DNA from: Notolepis coatsorum
Taxonomy: Eukaryota > Chordata > Actinopteri > Aulopiformes > Paralepididae
Assembly (NCBI GenBank): GCA_963971535.1
Contig: OZ020588.1
Span: 128,765,583-128,829,582 of the forward strand
Reading direction: 5' to 3'
Length of the DNA stretch: 64,000 bases
Shown here piece by piece: positions 12,611 to 23,958 of the stretch. The notes under the pieces are model-generated. The model saw nothing but the letters and a program-made list of their open reading frames with translations. It was not told where the DNA came from and searched no databases. Made by a program: the position numbers and the translations under genes. Position 1 is the first letter of the stretch. Every line of letters begins with the position of its first letter.

Positions 12611-13372
12611 GTAGTGGACTGCATCCCTGCCCGAGCCCGACGGGGGCCCTGCCCGACCCGACGGGGGCCCTGCCCGACCCGACGGGTTCAAGCTGAGTAG
12701 GGCTTTGTTTTTAAATAAATAATTCGGGCTCGGCCGGGCCGGGCAGCTCCCTCTTTTTTTTCTTTTTTTTTTATTGCGCGCGTGCTGCTTTCACTTTCTT
12801 TTTTGCACCGTAACATAACGTAGTGCTGTCATCAGATCAGAGAGTGAGAGCCTCGTGTCTGAGTCAAGATGGATAAGCTAACAGATAAAATAGTAAAGGA
12901 AGAGCATTTGAAAAGTTCCCAATGCAGGAAAGCTGCATTTTGGAAGCAAGAGGTTTTTGTTGCTGACGTGACGTTCATCAGTGGTGAGTCCTGATTTACT
13001 CAAATTAATTGGCTGCTGGTTTATGAGTGTTTTTCGGTATGCTTTTGTGTCATGATGACATTCATGTTTTAGTCTGTCTGGAGTGTGGGGGCATTTAATT
13101 GTTGCTGAGAGAAGTATAGGCAGCGAGGCGCGACAGCGCCTACCTGGTGCTGAAATGGCAGACGAGCAGTTATGTGTGTGAGAGAGTGAGTGTGTGTGTG
13201 TGTGTGTGCGCGAGACATGCGTCTGTCATCACAATGTAATATTGGCCTCTGGCTTTTAGTCGGGCTAGGGCTTAGTAATTGCTTAACTTGTCGGGCTAGG
13301 GGTAGGGCCGGGCCTGAATGCCGAGGGCTGGGGTCGGGCTGGGGCCGAAATATCAGGCCCGTGCACTGCTGT
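12611..13372 (+). mobile_element. GC-rich hAT-like remnant
   Basis: The left end has repeated CCCGACCCGACGGG blocks, and the right end (13285-13370) has the complementary flavour GGTCGGGCTGGGGCCG, closing with GGCCCGTGCACTGC. This gives imperfect inverted ends of AGTG...CACT type. I could not settle an exact 8-bp target duplication. GCTGTGTA and GCTGTGCA are candidates but do not fit symmetrical ends. The middle carries a transposase-like first exon and a GTGTGTG run. Confidence 0.5.
12869..12983 (+). pseudogene. Likely first exon of a hAT transposase
   Basis: An ATG opens a short frame MDKLTDKIVKEEHLKSSQCR followed by KAAFWKQEVFVADVTFISG. It then meets a good splice donor, GTGAGT, at 12984. 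Length, basic composition and position inside a hAT-like element suggest the N-terminal exon of a ZBED-type transposase. No BED zinc finger or catalytic part follows in the element, so it is a dead leftover. The call rests on general resemblance, not a diagnostic motif. Confidence 0.4.
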
Positions 13373-13385
13373 GCACTCCTCTATC

Positions 13386-13499
<114 letters not shown>

Positions 13500-13527
13500 T
13501 AAGCCTTTTAACCATTTCACTACCACA

Positions 13528-13645
13528 CTACAGAAGGTAGTGAAAGGGTTAACCCTTTGTCGTGTGGCAGTGAAAGGGTTAACCTTCTGTATTGTTGCAG
13601 TGAAAGGGTTAACCCTTTGGCAGTGTGGCTGTGAAAGGGTTAAAC
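13528..13645. repeat. Minisatellite with palindromic core, about 4 units
   Basis: Units of roughly 33-37 bp around GCAGTGAAAGGGTTAACC. The core GGGTTAACCC is a perfect palindrome, so each unit can form a short cruciform stem. Confidence 0.8.
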
Positions 13646-13759
13646 CACACTGTGACTGTGTAAAGCTTGAGTACAGACCCTCTGCATTCATTGCAAAAAA
13701 ACAAACAAATAAATAAATAATAATAATGATAATTACTATATTATATTAGCAGGTCATAA

Positions 13760-13762
<3 letters not shown>

Positions 13763-13800
<38 letters not shown>
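13763..13800. repeat. (AT)n microsatellite
   Basis: Pure AT repeat in an AT-rich context. Confidence 0.9.
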
Positions 13801-13803
<3 letters not shown>

Positions 13804-13844
13804 ATAGTTTTATAATCTTTCAAGGAACAACGAGAATAATCATA

Positions 13845-14005
13845 ATTTAAGATTTAAGATTCGTTTATTAAGGACAATGCAAATTAATTAACATCATTTA
13901 CATGAGTGTATGCATAACATCACAGCATGATAAGGACGTAAATATGCCGGGAATAGCACAGGGCTAATTTCCACCCGTAGTCCTAACATAAAACAAACAC
14001 AAAAC
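13845..14005 (-). repeat. Probable LINE/SINE 3' end (minus)
   Basis: TTTATTAAGGACAATGCAAATTAATTAACATC resembles a 3' end common in teleost retroposons (reverse complement: ...TGCATTGTCCTTAATAAA), with the polyA-like signal pointing left. The family cannot be named from sequence alone. A stretch at 14005-14395 shows nothing further that I recognise. Confidence 0.35.
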
Positions 14006-14399
14006 GGACCATACAACGTTCATTCATAAAAACTGACATCACTGACATGACCACACTAACATGACATTCATACAACATCACTAACACAGAATCGCACAGT
14101 GTCGGTACACAGGATTCACAAAAAAACTTGATATTTCATGTACCGCGTTATGAACTGTGTCCAATGGTCAGTTACGGTGGGGCGTGAGGTCCAATAAGGT
14201 TAAGGTTAGGGTCAACGGCTCTGGTTAGGGTTAAGGTAGGACTCTGTGTGGGTTTACATGAGATGCCAAGTATTTAGGGGGTCCCACAGCTACACACAGC
14301 AAAACAGTTGGTCTATATCCTTTTATTCTTTTTTGTTGTTATACCATTATGCACAGGTGGTCTCTCTTTTTCTCTCTCCACAGACGTGCGGTGCGCACA

Positions 14400-14457
14400 A
14401 ACATATAAACGATCGAATGCGAATCGAATCGCATCGCATCGAATCGAATGCGATGCG
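14400..14457. repeat. GAATCGAATCGCATCG short-motif cluster
   Basis: Overlapping GAATC and GCATC pentamers in direct and inverted order, ending exactly where the L2 match begins. Possibly a small tandem expansion at the LINE 5' junction. Confidence 0.55.
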
Positions 14458-14458
14458 C

Positions 14459-15153
14459 AGGTACCCATGTACATGTCAAAATACTTCCCAAAGGTCAGTG
14501 AATACCACGATCACAACACCAGAGGGAGCTCCACAAATCATGTTAAACCCAGATTCGGCTCAAACAAGGGACTAAACACGTTTCGCAATTATGCCACATC
14601 AATGTGGAACGCCCTACCCAAAGCTGTAAAGGAATGTGAATCACTACCCACTTTCAAAAACACTCTCAAAAAACACCTACGGGAGACTGCAATTCGAAAC
14701 TGGCCCCTACAAATGTCCTAACTCCTAACCCAGTTGTACAGTAAATGACCAAGTATGGCTTTGTCAGTATTCCAATGTACAGTGTCCCCCCCCCCCCCCC
14801 TACCCAACCCCCCCCCCCCCCCCCCTCCAATGTACAGCCCCCACCCACCCAACCCCACCCACCCAACCTCCTCCAATGTACAGTTTCTACGTCAAATGCA
14901 TATACACTCTTTTTCTGGACACTTTTGTATCACAAACAGTACTGTATTTGCAAATCTGATATGTCATAAATGTATAGATGTAGCAGTACTGTCTATCTGT
15001 ATGTCATGTATGCCATATATGTTATGATGAATTGAAAATGGGGGACCCTGATGTAAACAAGACGAAAGTCTTTCTCTGGTCTGCATCCCCTTAACAATTG
15101 TATGTATTGAGCTGTACTGTACTGTACCCATTCTGCAATCTGTTAATAAACTT

Positions 15154-15228
<75 letters not shown>
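14459..15228 (+). mobile_element. L2-clade LINE, 5'-truncated (copy A)
   Basis: Only the C-terminus of ORF2 and the 3' UTR survive. Residues from VPMYMSKYFPKVSEYHDHNT to MWNALPKAVKECESLPTF (14461-14721) match the same segment of the copies at 24576 and 51490. The UTR holds expanded C runs (14788-14826) between AATGTACAGT phrases, then the conserved phrase GAATTGAAAATGGGGGACCC, AATAAA and an (AATC)n tail at 15158-15228. A short tandem tail in place of poly(A) is typical of L2. The coding fragment is open but too short to work. Confidence 0.9.
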
Positions 15229-15289
15229 TCTCAGGTCTATACAGACAAACACACACACACACACCTCGTCAAATGTTCCCTCTCTCTCT

Positions 15290-15523
15290 CAATAATAGCC
15301 GATACCCGCGCGGACCAACCGCTCTGCCGACAGAGTCTGCGCAATGAGGACGGCCGCCCGGCGAGTGCAGCGAGCGGTGGGTCTGCAGAGTGAAGAGAAG
15401 AACACAACAACACACGACATGAAGCGGGACGGCGACCGTTTTCCCCGGGGATAAGGCGACAGGAGACTGGGAAATCAGCGGTGGACAGTGGGGCCCGGGG
15501 GGGATTTCGGGGACACCACGGCC
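15290..15523 (+). promoter_or_regulatory. CpG-rich 5' region/5' UTR of the exon at 15524
   Basis: Immediately after the L2 tail and a short CA run, base composition shifts to GC- and CpG-rich (GCGCGGACC, GACGGCCGCCCGGCGAGTG, GGGCCCGGGGGGG). That fits a CpG-island promoter and 5' UTR. No TATA box is obvious at a useful distance. CpG richness continues past the exon to about 15850. The transcription start cannot be fixed from sequence alone. Confidence 0.55.
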
Positions 15524-15652
15524 ATGACGGACGGAGGAGTGAAGAGGAGGAGGAAAGCTGGACTCCCGGGGTTCTGCTGGAAAACCTGCTACTTTCACAT
15601 TTTCTTTTGGGTCGTCTCGGTGTGTGGAGAGGAGAAGACGTTCATTGTAGAG
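15524..15652 (+). CDS. First coding exon, MT-MMP (MMP16)-like signal peptide
   Basis: An ATG in fair context (GGCCATGA) opens exactly 43 codons, ending at a consensus donor AG|GTAAAG in phase 0. The peptide has a basic start (GGVKRRRKAG), a hydrophobic core (CYFHIFFWVVSVCG) and then EEKTFIVE. From memory, human MMP16 (MT3-MMP) starts with a peptide of similar length whose end runs LLWILCATVCG then TEQYFNVE, before the pro-domain VWLQKYGYLPP. VCG-EEKTFIVE aligns with VCG-TEQYFNVE, and the splice gives V next, as expected. MMP16 is a membrane-anchored zinc protease that activates pro-MMP2 at the cell surface. No exon encoding the pro-domain was seen in this window, so the gene would continue beyond it. 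MMP15 and MMP24 are alternatives but match less well. Confidence 0.5.
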
Positions 15653-18055
15653 GTAAAGCGTTCAAATAAAATGCACATTAGATTGTATACCTATGGTGAA
15701 CCAGGTTAGGAGGATATTGATGTTGACAGCACCGTTGCGCGGTGCCCTGTGTGGTTCTCTCCAGCCCCGCGCGCACGCAGGTGGAACCAGAACTAGAGTC
15801 CGTGCGTTCGAGGCTCGGGACTGTCTGTCTGTGTTCATCCCGGACCCGTTGTTGTTGCTGCCATGGAACTACGGTCTCGAGAAAACGGGCAGAAATAAAC
15901 AAATCGTGAGTCAGGGACATTAACTTAAACAAGCACATAAATAAAATGGAAGAAGCAGCGCTGTCCCTTTATTTACAGTATAGCATGAACCCCAGATGCG
16001 TTGGTCACTGGAAATGCGCACTAGGGTTTGTTGGAGAAACACAACCAGATAAATCTGCCCGGTGGATTTATTGTTTATGGACAAAGGTGTCTTGATGGCC
16101 CATTGGCTTTAATTTCCCCGTTTGAGTTTTATAACCTCTCCGGCCCCACGGCCCCGCTGCGAGGGGCTATACAGTAGATCGCACTGACAGACATCTCTGC
16201 TCTAGTGATCGGGTTTTTCGCTGAGGGGGAGAGAGATTCATTGCGCCTTCGCACACAGAGCACCCAAGCTTCATCTCATTTTGTGCGATGCTGCTGGGGT
16301 CCATGATGATGACAAACACACCATTGCCTCATTTGGAGCCGGTTTGAAACATCTTGCATGGGTGGCTATTTGCTGAGTACTAGTAATTAGTTACATTATT
16401 AACAGTGGCGGAATAGCACCTCCATACAAATTGGTATTTCTCCCACATTCCATGTGCGCAACTGGAACGGATGGGATGGACTGCCAGTCCAAAACACTGT
16501 AAGTTATTGCACATAAAAATGCTGCCCGTTGGCCATGTGTGTTATTATACCTTTGCGAAACACAACCCCTTTCAACATGCAACAGACCGTTTCAGCCTAT
16601 TTTGTCAATAAGCACTCTATTTCCACCATGCAAGGTACATTAAAGCGAACCTGAGTGAGACCCCTGCTGCTGCTCTCATGTGTGCTGAACAAAGCATCTC
16701 CAGATTTCTTTACCGTTCCCTCCCTGACTCCAAATATAGCCTTCCTCCATAATTTATCGAAATGGCAGGGAGTTGGATGAGAGGAAATGAGAGGAAAAGA
16801 GAGCAGAGGATGAAGGCAAAAGCGTATAATGGTTTTATTCAGATTTGGTGCACACGATCAGTATAGCCATTAGCCATCCTTGTTTTGGCTGCATGGTGGT
16901 CGTTTTCACATAAAGGCAAACACATACAATAGTTCTGTGTATAGGTAGGCCTACATATACTCTTAGTGAGATATTTTGTCATTTGGTAATTTTTTATTAT
17001 GTTTTCAATAAGATTTTTGCCTTAGACAAGACCAGAAGCAATTTTCTGTTATACTGTAGTATTTTGTTATATACTTATAACTAATTAATCTGGGAATTGT
17101 GTCGTCTGCATTTTAAATGCAGGTAAATGGGCTTAAATCCTTTTAGCTTCAGGAGGTTTGATCAGAAGTATTTTGATAGTGCTCTTTGTAATCACACATC
17201 CATTCAGACAAAGGCAATGCCCATGCATGGCAGTGGTGACCAAGGTTTAGAGAAAGTGGGTGGGAATTCCATGGTAGCACAAAGGATGGGGATGTTTTTA
17301 ACAATAGTATTTTGTTTTTAACTAGTGTCCAGCATGCTGTGGGTTTTGTATAGTTGTGGTTTTATTGTGTTTTTTTTGTTTTAATCTTGTGTTTTTATCA
17401 TCATTGAGGACTGGATACAAGCCAAATTTCCATACAAATGGACAATAGTGCACAATCTCATGTCGACACATTCATACACAAAAAACCCACATTGCTCGCT
17501 CATTAAACATAGTAGCATAATTATGGGATGTTGACTTTCGTTCTCGCGGAACCAAGACTTCTTTTTGTGTAAACTGTAACTGCTGTGAATAGTGAACATA
17601 AAAGCATGAATGATAAATGAGGTGTTGTAATAATTTTTTTTCTGTGATGACACGACCAGACATGTGTTTTTTTCTTCATTGGAGCTGATGTCATTAACAC
17701 AACAAAGGCTCTTTATAGTCTTTTGTGTCAAACATTCATGTCGTACACAGCGGTTTGATGGCAGGAGAAAGGATAAAAGGAGATGATGTCCCCCTTTTTG
17801 CCCCCAAATGATTCAGTATTATTAGCTGTAGATTTTAGTGCAAAAGTTGAGAGGTAAACAAAGGCTACTCTTGCTCTGTGCTCTACCCTTCTAGCCCCAT
17901 TGCTGAATTGTAACAAAGCATTCACCAGTTGCACCAAGTGTACTTGATGGCATACACAGAGAGTAAAGGGTTTGGATCAAGGTTGTTGTACATCCCATGT
18001 ACTTAGTACTAAGGTACTAATTGTCATTCTCTTTGTTCAAGTAATAATTGGTTTG

Positions 18056-18056
<1 letters not shown>
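15653..18056 (+). other. Intron-like unique DNA, no exon seen
   Basis: If the exon at 15524 is real, this is the start of its intron 1. The first 200 bases stay CpG-rich. After that the stretch is AT-rich and free of recognisable repeats. I found no frame with MMP-like sequence on either strand. Short open frames at 17127-17321 and 17381-17731 have no family resemblance. Confidence 0.45.

Positions 18057-18147
<91 letters not shown>
18057..18147. repeat. (TG)n microsatellite
   Basis: About 45 GT units, followed by a degenerate tail to about 18205. Confidence 0.95.
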
Positions 18148-18489
18148 ATGTACATATGTGTACGTGTGTGTGTCTGTTCGTGCATGCGCATGTTTGTGTA
18201 TGTATAGTTTTTACTCTTCTGTAATAACATAAAGCACACCACAGTTTTATAATAGTTGTGTGTGTGCGTGCATGCGTGTGGGTGTGGCCATTATTTGTGT
18301 TGTGACGTCTGCTAGAGCTAGACCACACAAACATGTCTCCATTTAAGGTTCTTTGTGCAGAACGTGACTATATTACTATATGACATTATTTGCACAAAGG
18401 GTTGAAAATAAGCCAACTGTTTCATTGTCATATTACCCGTATATAGTTTTGAGGTGTGTAACTGAAAGTAGATTTTTATATGAACTCCT

Positions 18490-18511
18490 TGTGGGGGGGG
18501 GGGGGGGGGGT
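18490..18511 (+). repeat. Poly-G run
   Basis: About 18 consecutive G bases, preceded by GTG. Such runs can form G-quadruplexes and are error-prone in assembly. Confidence 0.85.
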
Positions 18512-18718
18512 TATTGTCTGCCTTTGTTGCTGAGCTCCATTGTTGTGTGTGGTGATGTCTCCCCCAAGACAAGAGGACAGTAATGTCACACTCAGGCTGT
18601 GTTGAACATGTCCAAAGCTACTTTATGGAAGTGGTGTAGCATAAAGAATTTGCAGGATGACTACCTTATTGCAAATGTTATGCAAATGCTCTTTTCTATC
18701 ACCATTAGCCCTCCGGGC

Positions 18719-18766
18719 TACAATAAGCAGATCTACAATAAGCAGATCTACAATAAGCAGATCATA
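18719..18766. repeat. 3 x 15-bp tandem repeat
   Basis: Three copies of ACAATAAGCAGATCT with small edge variation, followed by an A run at 18780-18792. Confidence 0.85.
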
Positions 18767-18799
18767 CTGTGCCATTCTTAAAAAAAAAAAAAGTGTTGT

Positions 18800-19565
18800 T
18801 AGCATTAGCATGTTTCATCAAAGCTACTACCAATCCAATGCTCATGAATATAATATATTAACACATAGCCTAGCACATGTGTAATCATGCCTAGCGTCTT
18901 TGACATGAGGCATGTTGTCAGTACAATAGTCGGTTAAAGACTTGATTTTTGCAAGAATTATGGAAATTCTAATAACTGTTATTATATGACATGGAGCATT
19001 TCCATAAACTAAGCTGCAAGGTGAACCATGAAGCCTTTCCATTAGGAGGTGAAGTGGCACGTTAGGCAGCGTTAGCCACGCTAGAGCATGGATGCCCATG
19101 TAGACTGCCATGAACAGACAATCACAACCGCTAGGCTCTGCTTCATTTCAGTTACAATCATCAAGGTCATCTTTAAAACGTTCAATCAAAAGTTCAAATT
19201 GTAGTTTAGAATGTGCGTCTATGATAATGATACCAGACATTGGCTTTATCTCCCTGTTAGTTGTGAGGTGAAACATGATGGTAGTGGTCTATTGGCAACA
19301 TGCTGAACTACATTAAGCCTGACCACCTACCTCACCATGGCCTGCATGCTAATGCACTGCAGCAATGCGTAAAACCATAACCTGTCCAGGTTATAACCGC
19401 TGGCTGAGTGGATGTGGTCATGGTTATATAGTCAATGAAACATTTAGATGATCAGTTGAAAAATGTAAATGTTATCCTAAGGCATTGATTTGCTTTGTTC
19501 AGTTATGACAATACGGTATACCATTGTGTAAGTAAGTTAAATTTAATGCATGGGTTTACTTGCAA

Positions 19566-19567
<2 letters not shown>
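18800..19567. other. No gene recognised
   Basis: Unique-looking intron-like DNA. No repeat family, RNA gene or coding signal seen. Confidence 0.45.

Positions 19568-19641
<74 letters not shown>
19568..19641. repeat. (AT)n microsatellite
   Basis: Pure TA repeat abutting the 5' end of the L2 LINE. Confidence 0.95.
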
Positions 19642-19643
<2 letters not shown>

Positions 19644-20082
19644 CTCTGAGTTTCGTAAAAGTCAGTCAAAGCTTACCAAAAGCATGAGCAGTGAACTCCA
19701 GTGAACCCACGTGACTGAACTCAAACTGGAAAGAAACAGACTAAGAAATGACGTAAACTCCATCATCAAAACTGCAAAAAAAAATCATCAATGACAAAAC
19801 TGAGGAAAACAAAAACAAACCATGTGAACTTTGGAAATTACTCAATAATCAACTAGGCTGCAGTAAAAAACTTAAAACCAGATTCTCAAACATAAACATA
19901 AAGACGGACAACACGCTCATCACAGACAAGCTGGATGTAGCCAATTACTTAAACATTTCTTCACAAACATAGCCACAACACTGGTAAACAAACTACCCTC
20001 CCACTCAGGGCATTATGGGGTAGAACACATAGTAGCATACTACAAGAACCTAGGGGTCCACAAAGACGACTTCAAACTGGAA

Positions 20083-21122
20083 ATGGTAACAACAGATGAG
20101 GTACTCAAAAAACTGAGCACCCTCCAACCGAACAAGGCCACCGGCCATGACAACATCCCCTCCAACTTCCTCAGAGACTCAGCAGCCGCCATCACCCCAG
20201 TCATCACACACATAATAAACCTCTCCATAAAACAGGGACACATCCCCAAGGACTTCAAAATTGCGAGAGTAACACCCCTGCACAAAAAGGGAAGCAAATT
20301 AGACCCAGGCAACTACCGCCCTGTTTCTATCCTTACCTCCATCTCGAAAGTCATGGAAAAAATAGTATACGAACAGGTCGAAAAGTATCTTGCGGAAAAA
20401 AATCTAATCTACGAATTCCAATCTGGCTTCAGAACATCCCACTCCACTGACACATGCCTTCTCTATTTAAACGACCACATCAAACAAGAGGTGGACGCGG
20501 GCAAATACTGCGGCATGGTCATGCTGGACCTACAAAAGGCCTTCGACACTGTCAATCACACCATTCTGATTGACAAGCTAAAATCAATTGGTTTTGATAG
20601 GCTATCAGTGAGCTGGATGCAATCCTACCTGGAGGGGAGAGAACAGATGGTGGAGGTAAACGGTACCCTATCCCCCCCCCCCTCCCAGTGAGCTGTGGTG
20701 TTCCACAAGGAAGCATACTAGGACCGCTACTGTTCCTAATTTATGCAAATGACATGTCGTCAGCTTGTGACTGCAACTTGTTCCTGTTCGCGGACGACTC
20801 AGCCCTGCTGGTCTCTGACAAGAACAAGTTACAGGTTGAAAAAACCCGCAGCTCGGAACTAGGCAAAATCTGCATATGGCTCGCTGATAACAAACTATCA
20901 TTACACCTGGGCAAAACAGAGTCCATTCTCTTCGGTTCAAATAACAAACTCAGCAAGACCGACGGCTTCTCAGTTACAGTGGGTGACAATATTGTCACAA
21001 GGAAAGATGAAATTACATACCTAGGTTCCATACTAGAGGCAAATCTTTCCTGTGACAAAATGGCATCCAATGTAATAAAAAAAGTCAACCAACAAACTCG
21101 ATTCTTGTACCGGATCTCCTCT
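20083..21122 (+). pseudogene. L2 ORF2 reverse transcriptase (copy B)
   Basis: Reads LSTLQPNKATGHDNIP, then GNYRPVSILTSISKVMEKI, FQSGFR, MLDLQKAFDTVNH, GVPQGSILGPLLFLIYANDM and the catalytic FADDSALLVS near 20790. These are RT blocks 1-5 of an L2/CR1-group LINE. One frame break lies in the C run near 20672-20690, and there are scattered changes. The frame then stops where the second LINE was inserted. Upstream linker sequence (19642-20082) is readable but broken. It would have supplied the polymerase for target-primed insertion and is now dead. Confidence 0.9.
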
Positions 21123-21434
21123 CTACATTTACATTTACATTTAGTCATTTAGCTGACGCTTTTATCCAAAGCGACTTACAAGTTCTGTATGACAAGTCAT
21201 CAGGGAGGGTACAACTCTATCAGCTGAGTAACAATGTTGAACGTTCATCAAAGTGTTGCGTGCTACAGCATAGGTTAGTTTATTAGGACAAGTGCATGAC
21301 AGTAAGGTTAGTTAGGGTTAGATTTTTTATTTTTTATTTTTTTATATTATTTCAGATAATGGTTGAAGAAGTGCGTCTTTAGTCGACAGCGAAAGATTGG
21401 ACAGGTTTCGGCTGTCCTAACTGGGGTTGGTAGT

Positions 21435-23958
21435 TCATTCCACCATTGTGGGGGCAAGGACTGAGAATAGGCGACTTCTCTTTGATGACCCTCCCGGAGC
21501 TTGGATAGGAGTAGGTCTGAGGCGGCCTGAAGATGCAGAGCATAGGGGTCTTGAGGGTGTGTAGTTAGAGACCATTGACCGGAGGTAGGCGGGAGCGGCT
21601 CCCTTTGCCATACGGTATGCCAGGTCAAGGGCCTTGGAGCGGATTCGTGCAGCAATGGGGAGCCAGTGCAGGTCCCTAAGAAGTGGGGTGACATGGGCCG
21701 GCTTCGGTAGGTTTGAGATCAGGCGGACCGCTGCGTTCTGAATGAGTTGAAGAGGCTTGGTGGCAGTGGCCGGGAGGCCAGCGAGCAGTGCGTTGCAGTA
21801 GTCGAGGCGGGAGATGACTGTTGATTGGACGAGGAGTTGGGTGGCTTCTTTTGTCAGGAAGGGGCGGATCCTTCTGACGTTGCTCAGGAGGAATCTGTAG
21901 GTTCTGGTTGTCGCTGTGATGTGAGCAGAGAAGTTCAACTGGTCGTCAAGGACAACACCAAGGTTCTTGGCGGTCGGGAACGCGGTCACAGCTGCATTCT
22001 CGACTGTGATGGAAAGGTCGGTCAGGGGGGAGGATTTGGACGGCAGGTGGAGCAATTCTGTTTAGCTTAGGTTCAGTTTGAGGTGGTTGGTCGTCATCCA
22101 GGCGGAGATGTCGGACAGACAGGCTCGATCCGCTCAGAGACGTGGATATCTGAGGGAGGGAAAGAGAGGAAGAGTTATTTTTTTATTTATTTTTTTATTA
22201 TCTTTTCCCCCCTCCTTTTTCCGATTTTTCCCCCATCCCACTGTTAGTCGTTATGCCAATTCCCAACCCCCTTCCTGGTTGTTGCGCACCCCCCCCTACT
22301 GTTGGTCCGGGAGGCCGGAGACTGTCACATGCTTTCCTACGATACATGTGCAGCCAGCCGGCAGCCAGCCTGGCAGCGCAGATTCTCACCGGGAGAGTAA
22401 CGTGTGGAAGGTCACACTACCTTTCTCCAGATCCTACCCTCGCTGTGCAGGTACCCCGACCGAACTGTAGGGGTCGCTGTCCACAATGCCCAGGACCCAC
22501 CCACGGCTTCCCTTCCCCTAACTCAGCCAAACGAGTTGAGTATAGCGATCAGCCCAAGCCAAGGCAATGCTGACTCTCCCGGAGTCGAGACCGCAGCCTC
22601 TTGCATTGGTGACGAGCACAAGGAGAGGAAGAGTTGAGTATCATCGGCATAACAATGATACGAGAAGCCATGAGACGTGATAATGTTGCCTAGTGATTTA
22701 GTGTAGAGGGAGAAGAGAAGGGGTCCTAGGACCGAGCCCTGGGTGGCCGACAGAGTCCCTCTCCATGACACTTGGTAGGAGCGGTCATTGAGGTATGATG
22801 TCAGCCATGTCAGCGCAGAGCCAGCCACTCCCATTCCTGCGAGGGCCGCGAGGAGGATCTGATGGTTGACTGACGAAGGCTGCAGATAGATCTAGGAGAA
22901 TCAGGACAGAGGGTCTAGGAGGTCATTCTGTAAGAGATAAGCAGTAAGTTGGTTGGATACAGCACGTTCAAGTGTTTTAGAAAGGAAGGAGAGAAGAGAG
23001 ACAGGACGATAGTTACCTATGATGGTGGGGTTCAGGGTTGGTTTTTTTATGAGCGGTGTGACTCTGGCTTGTTTTAGGGAGGTGGGGACCACCCCCGAGT
23101 TGAGTGAGGAGTTGATGGTTGCAGTTAGGAATGGGAGGATGTCCGGTGCTATGGTCTGGAGGAGTGGGGAGGGTAGCTGGTCCAGCTGGCATGTAGTCGG
23201 ACGGTTCGACGTTACCAGTGTCAGGGTCTCTGCTTCTGTAATGGGAGAGAAAGATGACAGAGTGAAGGGTGAGGTTCTCGATTCAGTATTTGGAATGGGT
23301 GGGGGTTGGCAGAAGGAGCTGCGGATGTTCTCCACTTTTTCCTCAAAGAAGATCGCGAAGTCTTCGGCAGAGAAAGATGAGGGAGGAGGGGGTGGGGGGG
23401 AGTGAGGAGGGAGAACATGGTAGCATGCAGTTTGCGAAGATTCTTTGCAGAGGCCTCGATCCTATGGTGAAAGAAAGAAGCTTTGGCATTAGTAATGTTT
23501 TGGAGAATGTTAACAAGAGGTTGTGATATGTGTCGATGTCAGCAGTGAGGCGTGACTTTCTATACTTCCTCTCAGCCGCTCTCAGGACCTGTCTTTGTTC
23601 TCTCACTGCATCTGTCAGCCATGGACTGGGTGGGGAACGGCGGGCAGGTTTCTCAACGAGGGGACAGAGCTTGTCGAAGGAGGTTGCAAGGGCTGAGAGG
23701 AGGGTGGAGGTTGCCATCTCTGTGGGGAGAGCAGAGAAGGTGTCGCTCAAAGGTAGAGCGGATAGTATGTCAGATGAGAGGGTTGGAGGGGGATAGGGAG
23801 GGCAGGTTGCGTCTGAGTGAGACGGTTTGAGTTGGGGTGAAGACCTTTCGGTTAAGCATGAGAGTTAGTGAGAAGGATATGAAGGAATGGTCAGATACAT
23901 GTAGGGGAGTTACAGTGGTGTTAATGATGCTGGAGTTACTGGCAAATATGAGATCCAA
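21435..23958 (-). pseudogene. L2-group ORF2 remains (endonuclease end to C-terminus)
   Basis: Broken reading pieces in order on the minus strand: endonuclease tail (23770-23958), linker (23343-23750), RT blocks (22901-23335 and 22640-22834), and the post-RT region with KNLGVVLDDQLNFSAHITAT, LDYCNALLAGLP and LRDLHWLPI (21435-22055). A deletion removes the RT part between LLDPLS and the segment around LILLDLSAAF. A SINE at 22177-22622 separates the RT from the C-terminal part. Not functional. Confidence 0.85.
22177..22622 (-). repeat. Long tRNA-headed SINE, copy 1 (minus)
   Basis: 446 bp inserted in the minus-strand LINE. It is flanked by the 13-bp duplication GAGAGGAAGAGTT (22164-22176 and 22623-22635) and has an A-rich tail (T-rich at left). 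Its central block (CATTGTGGACAGCGACCCCT on the minus strand) and its tail (GGGATGGGGGAAAAATCGG) match the SINE at 61627-62114, so the two are one family. The head at the right end is more decayed than in the other copy. Confidence 0.85.
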
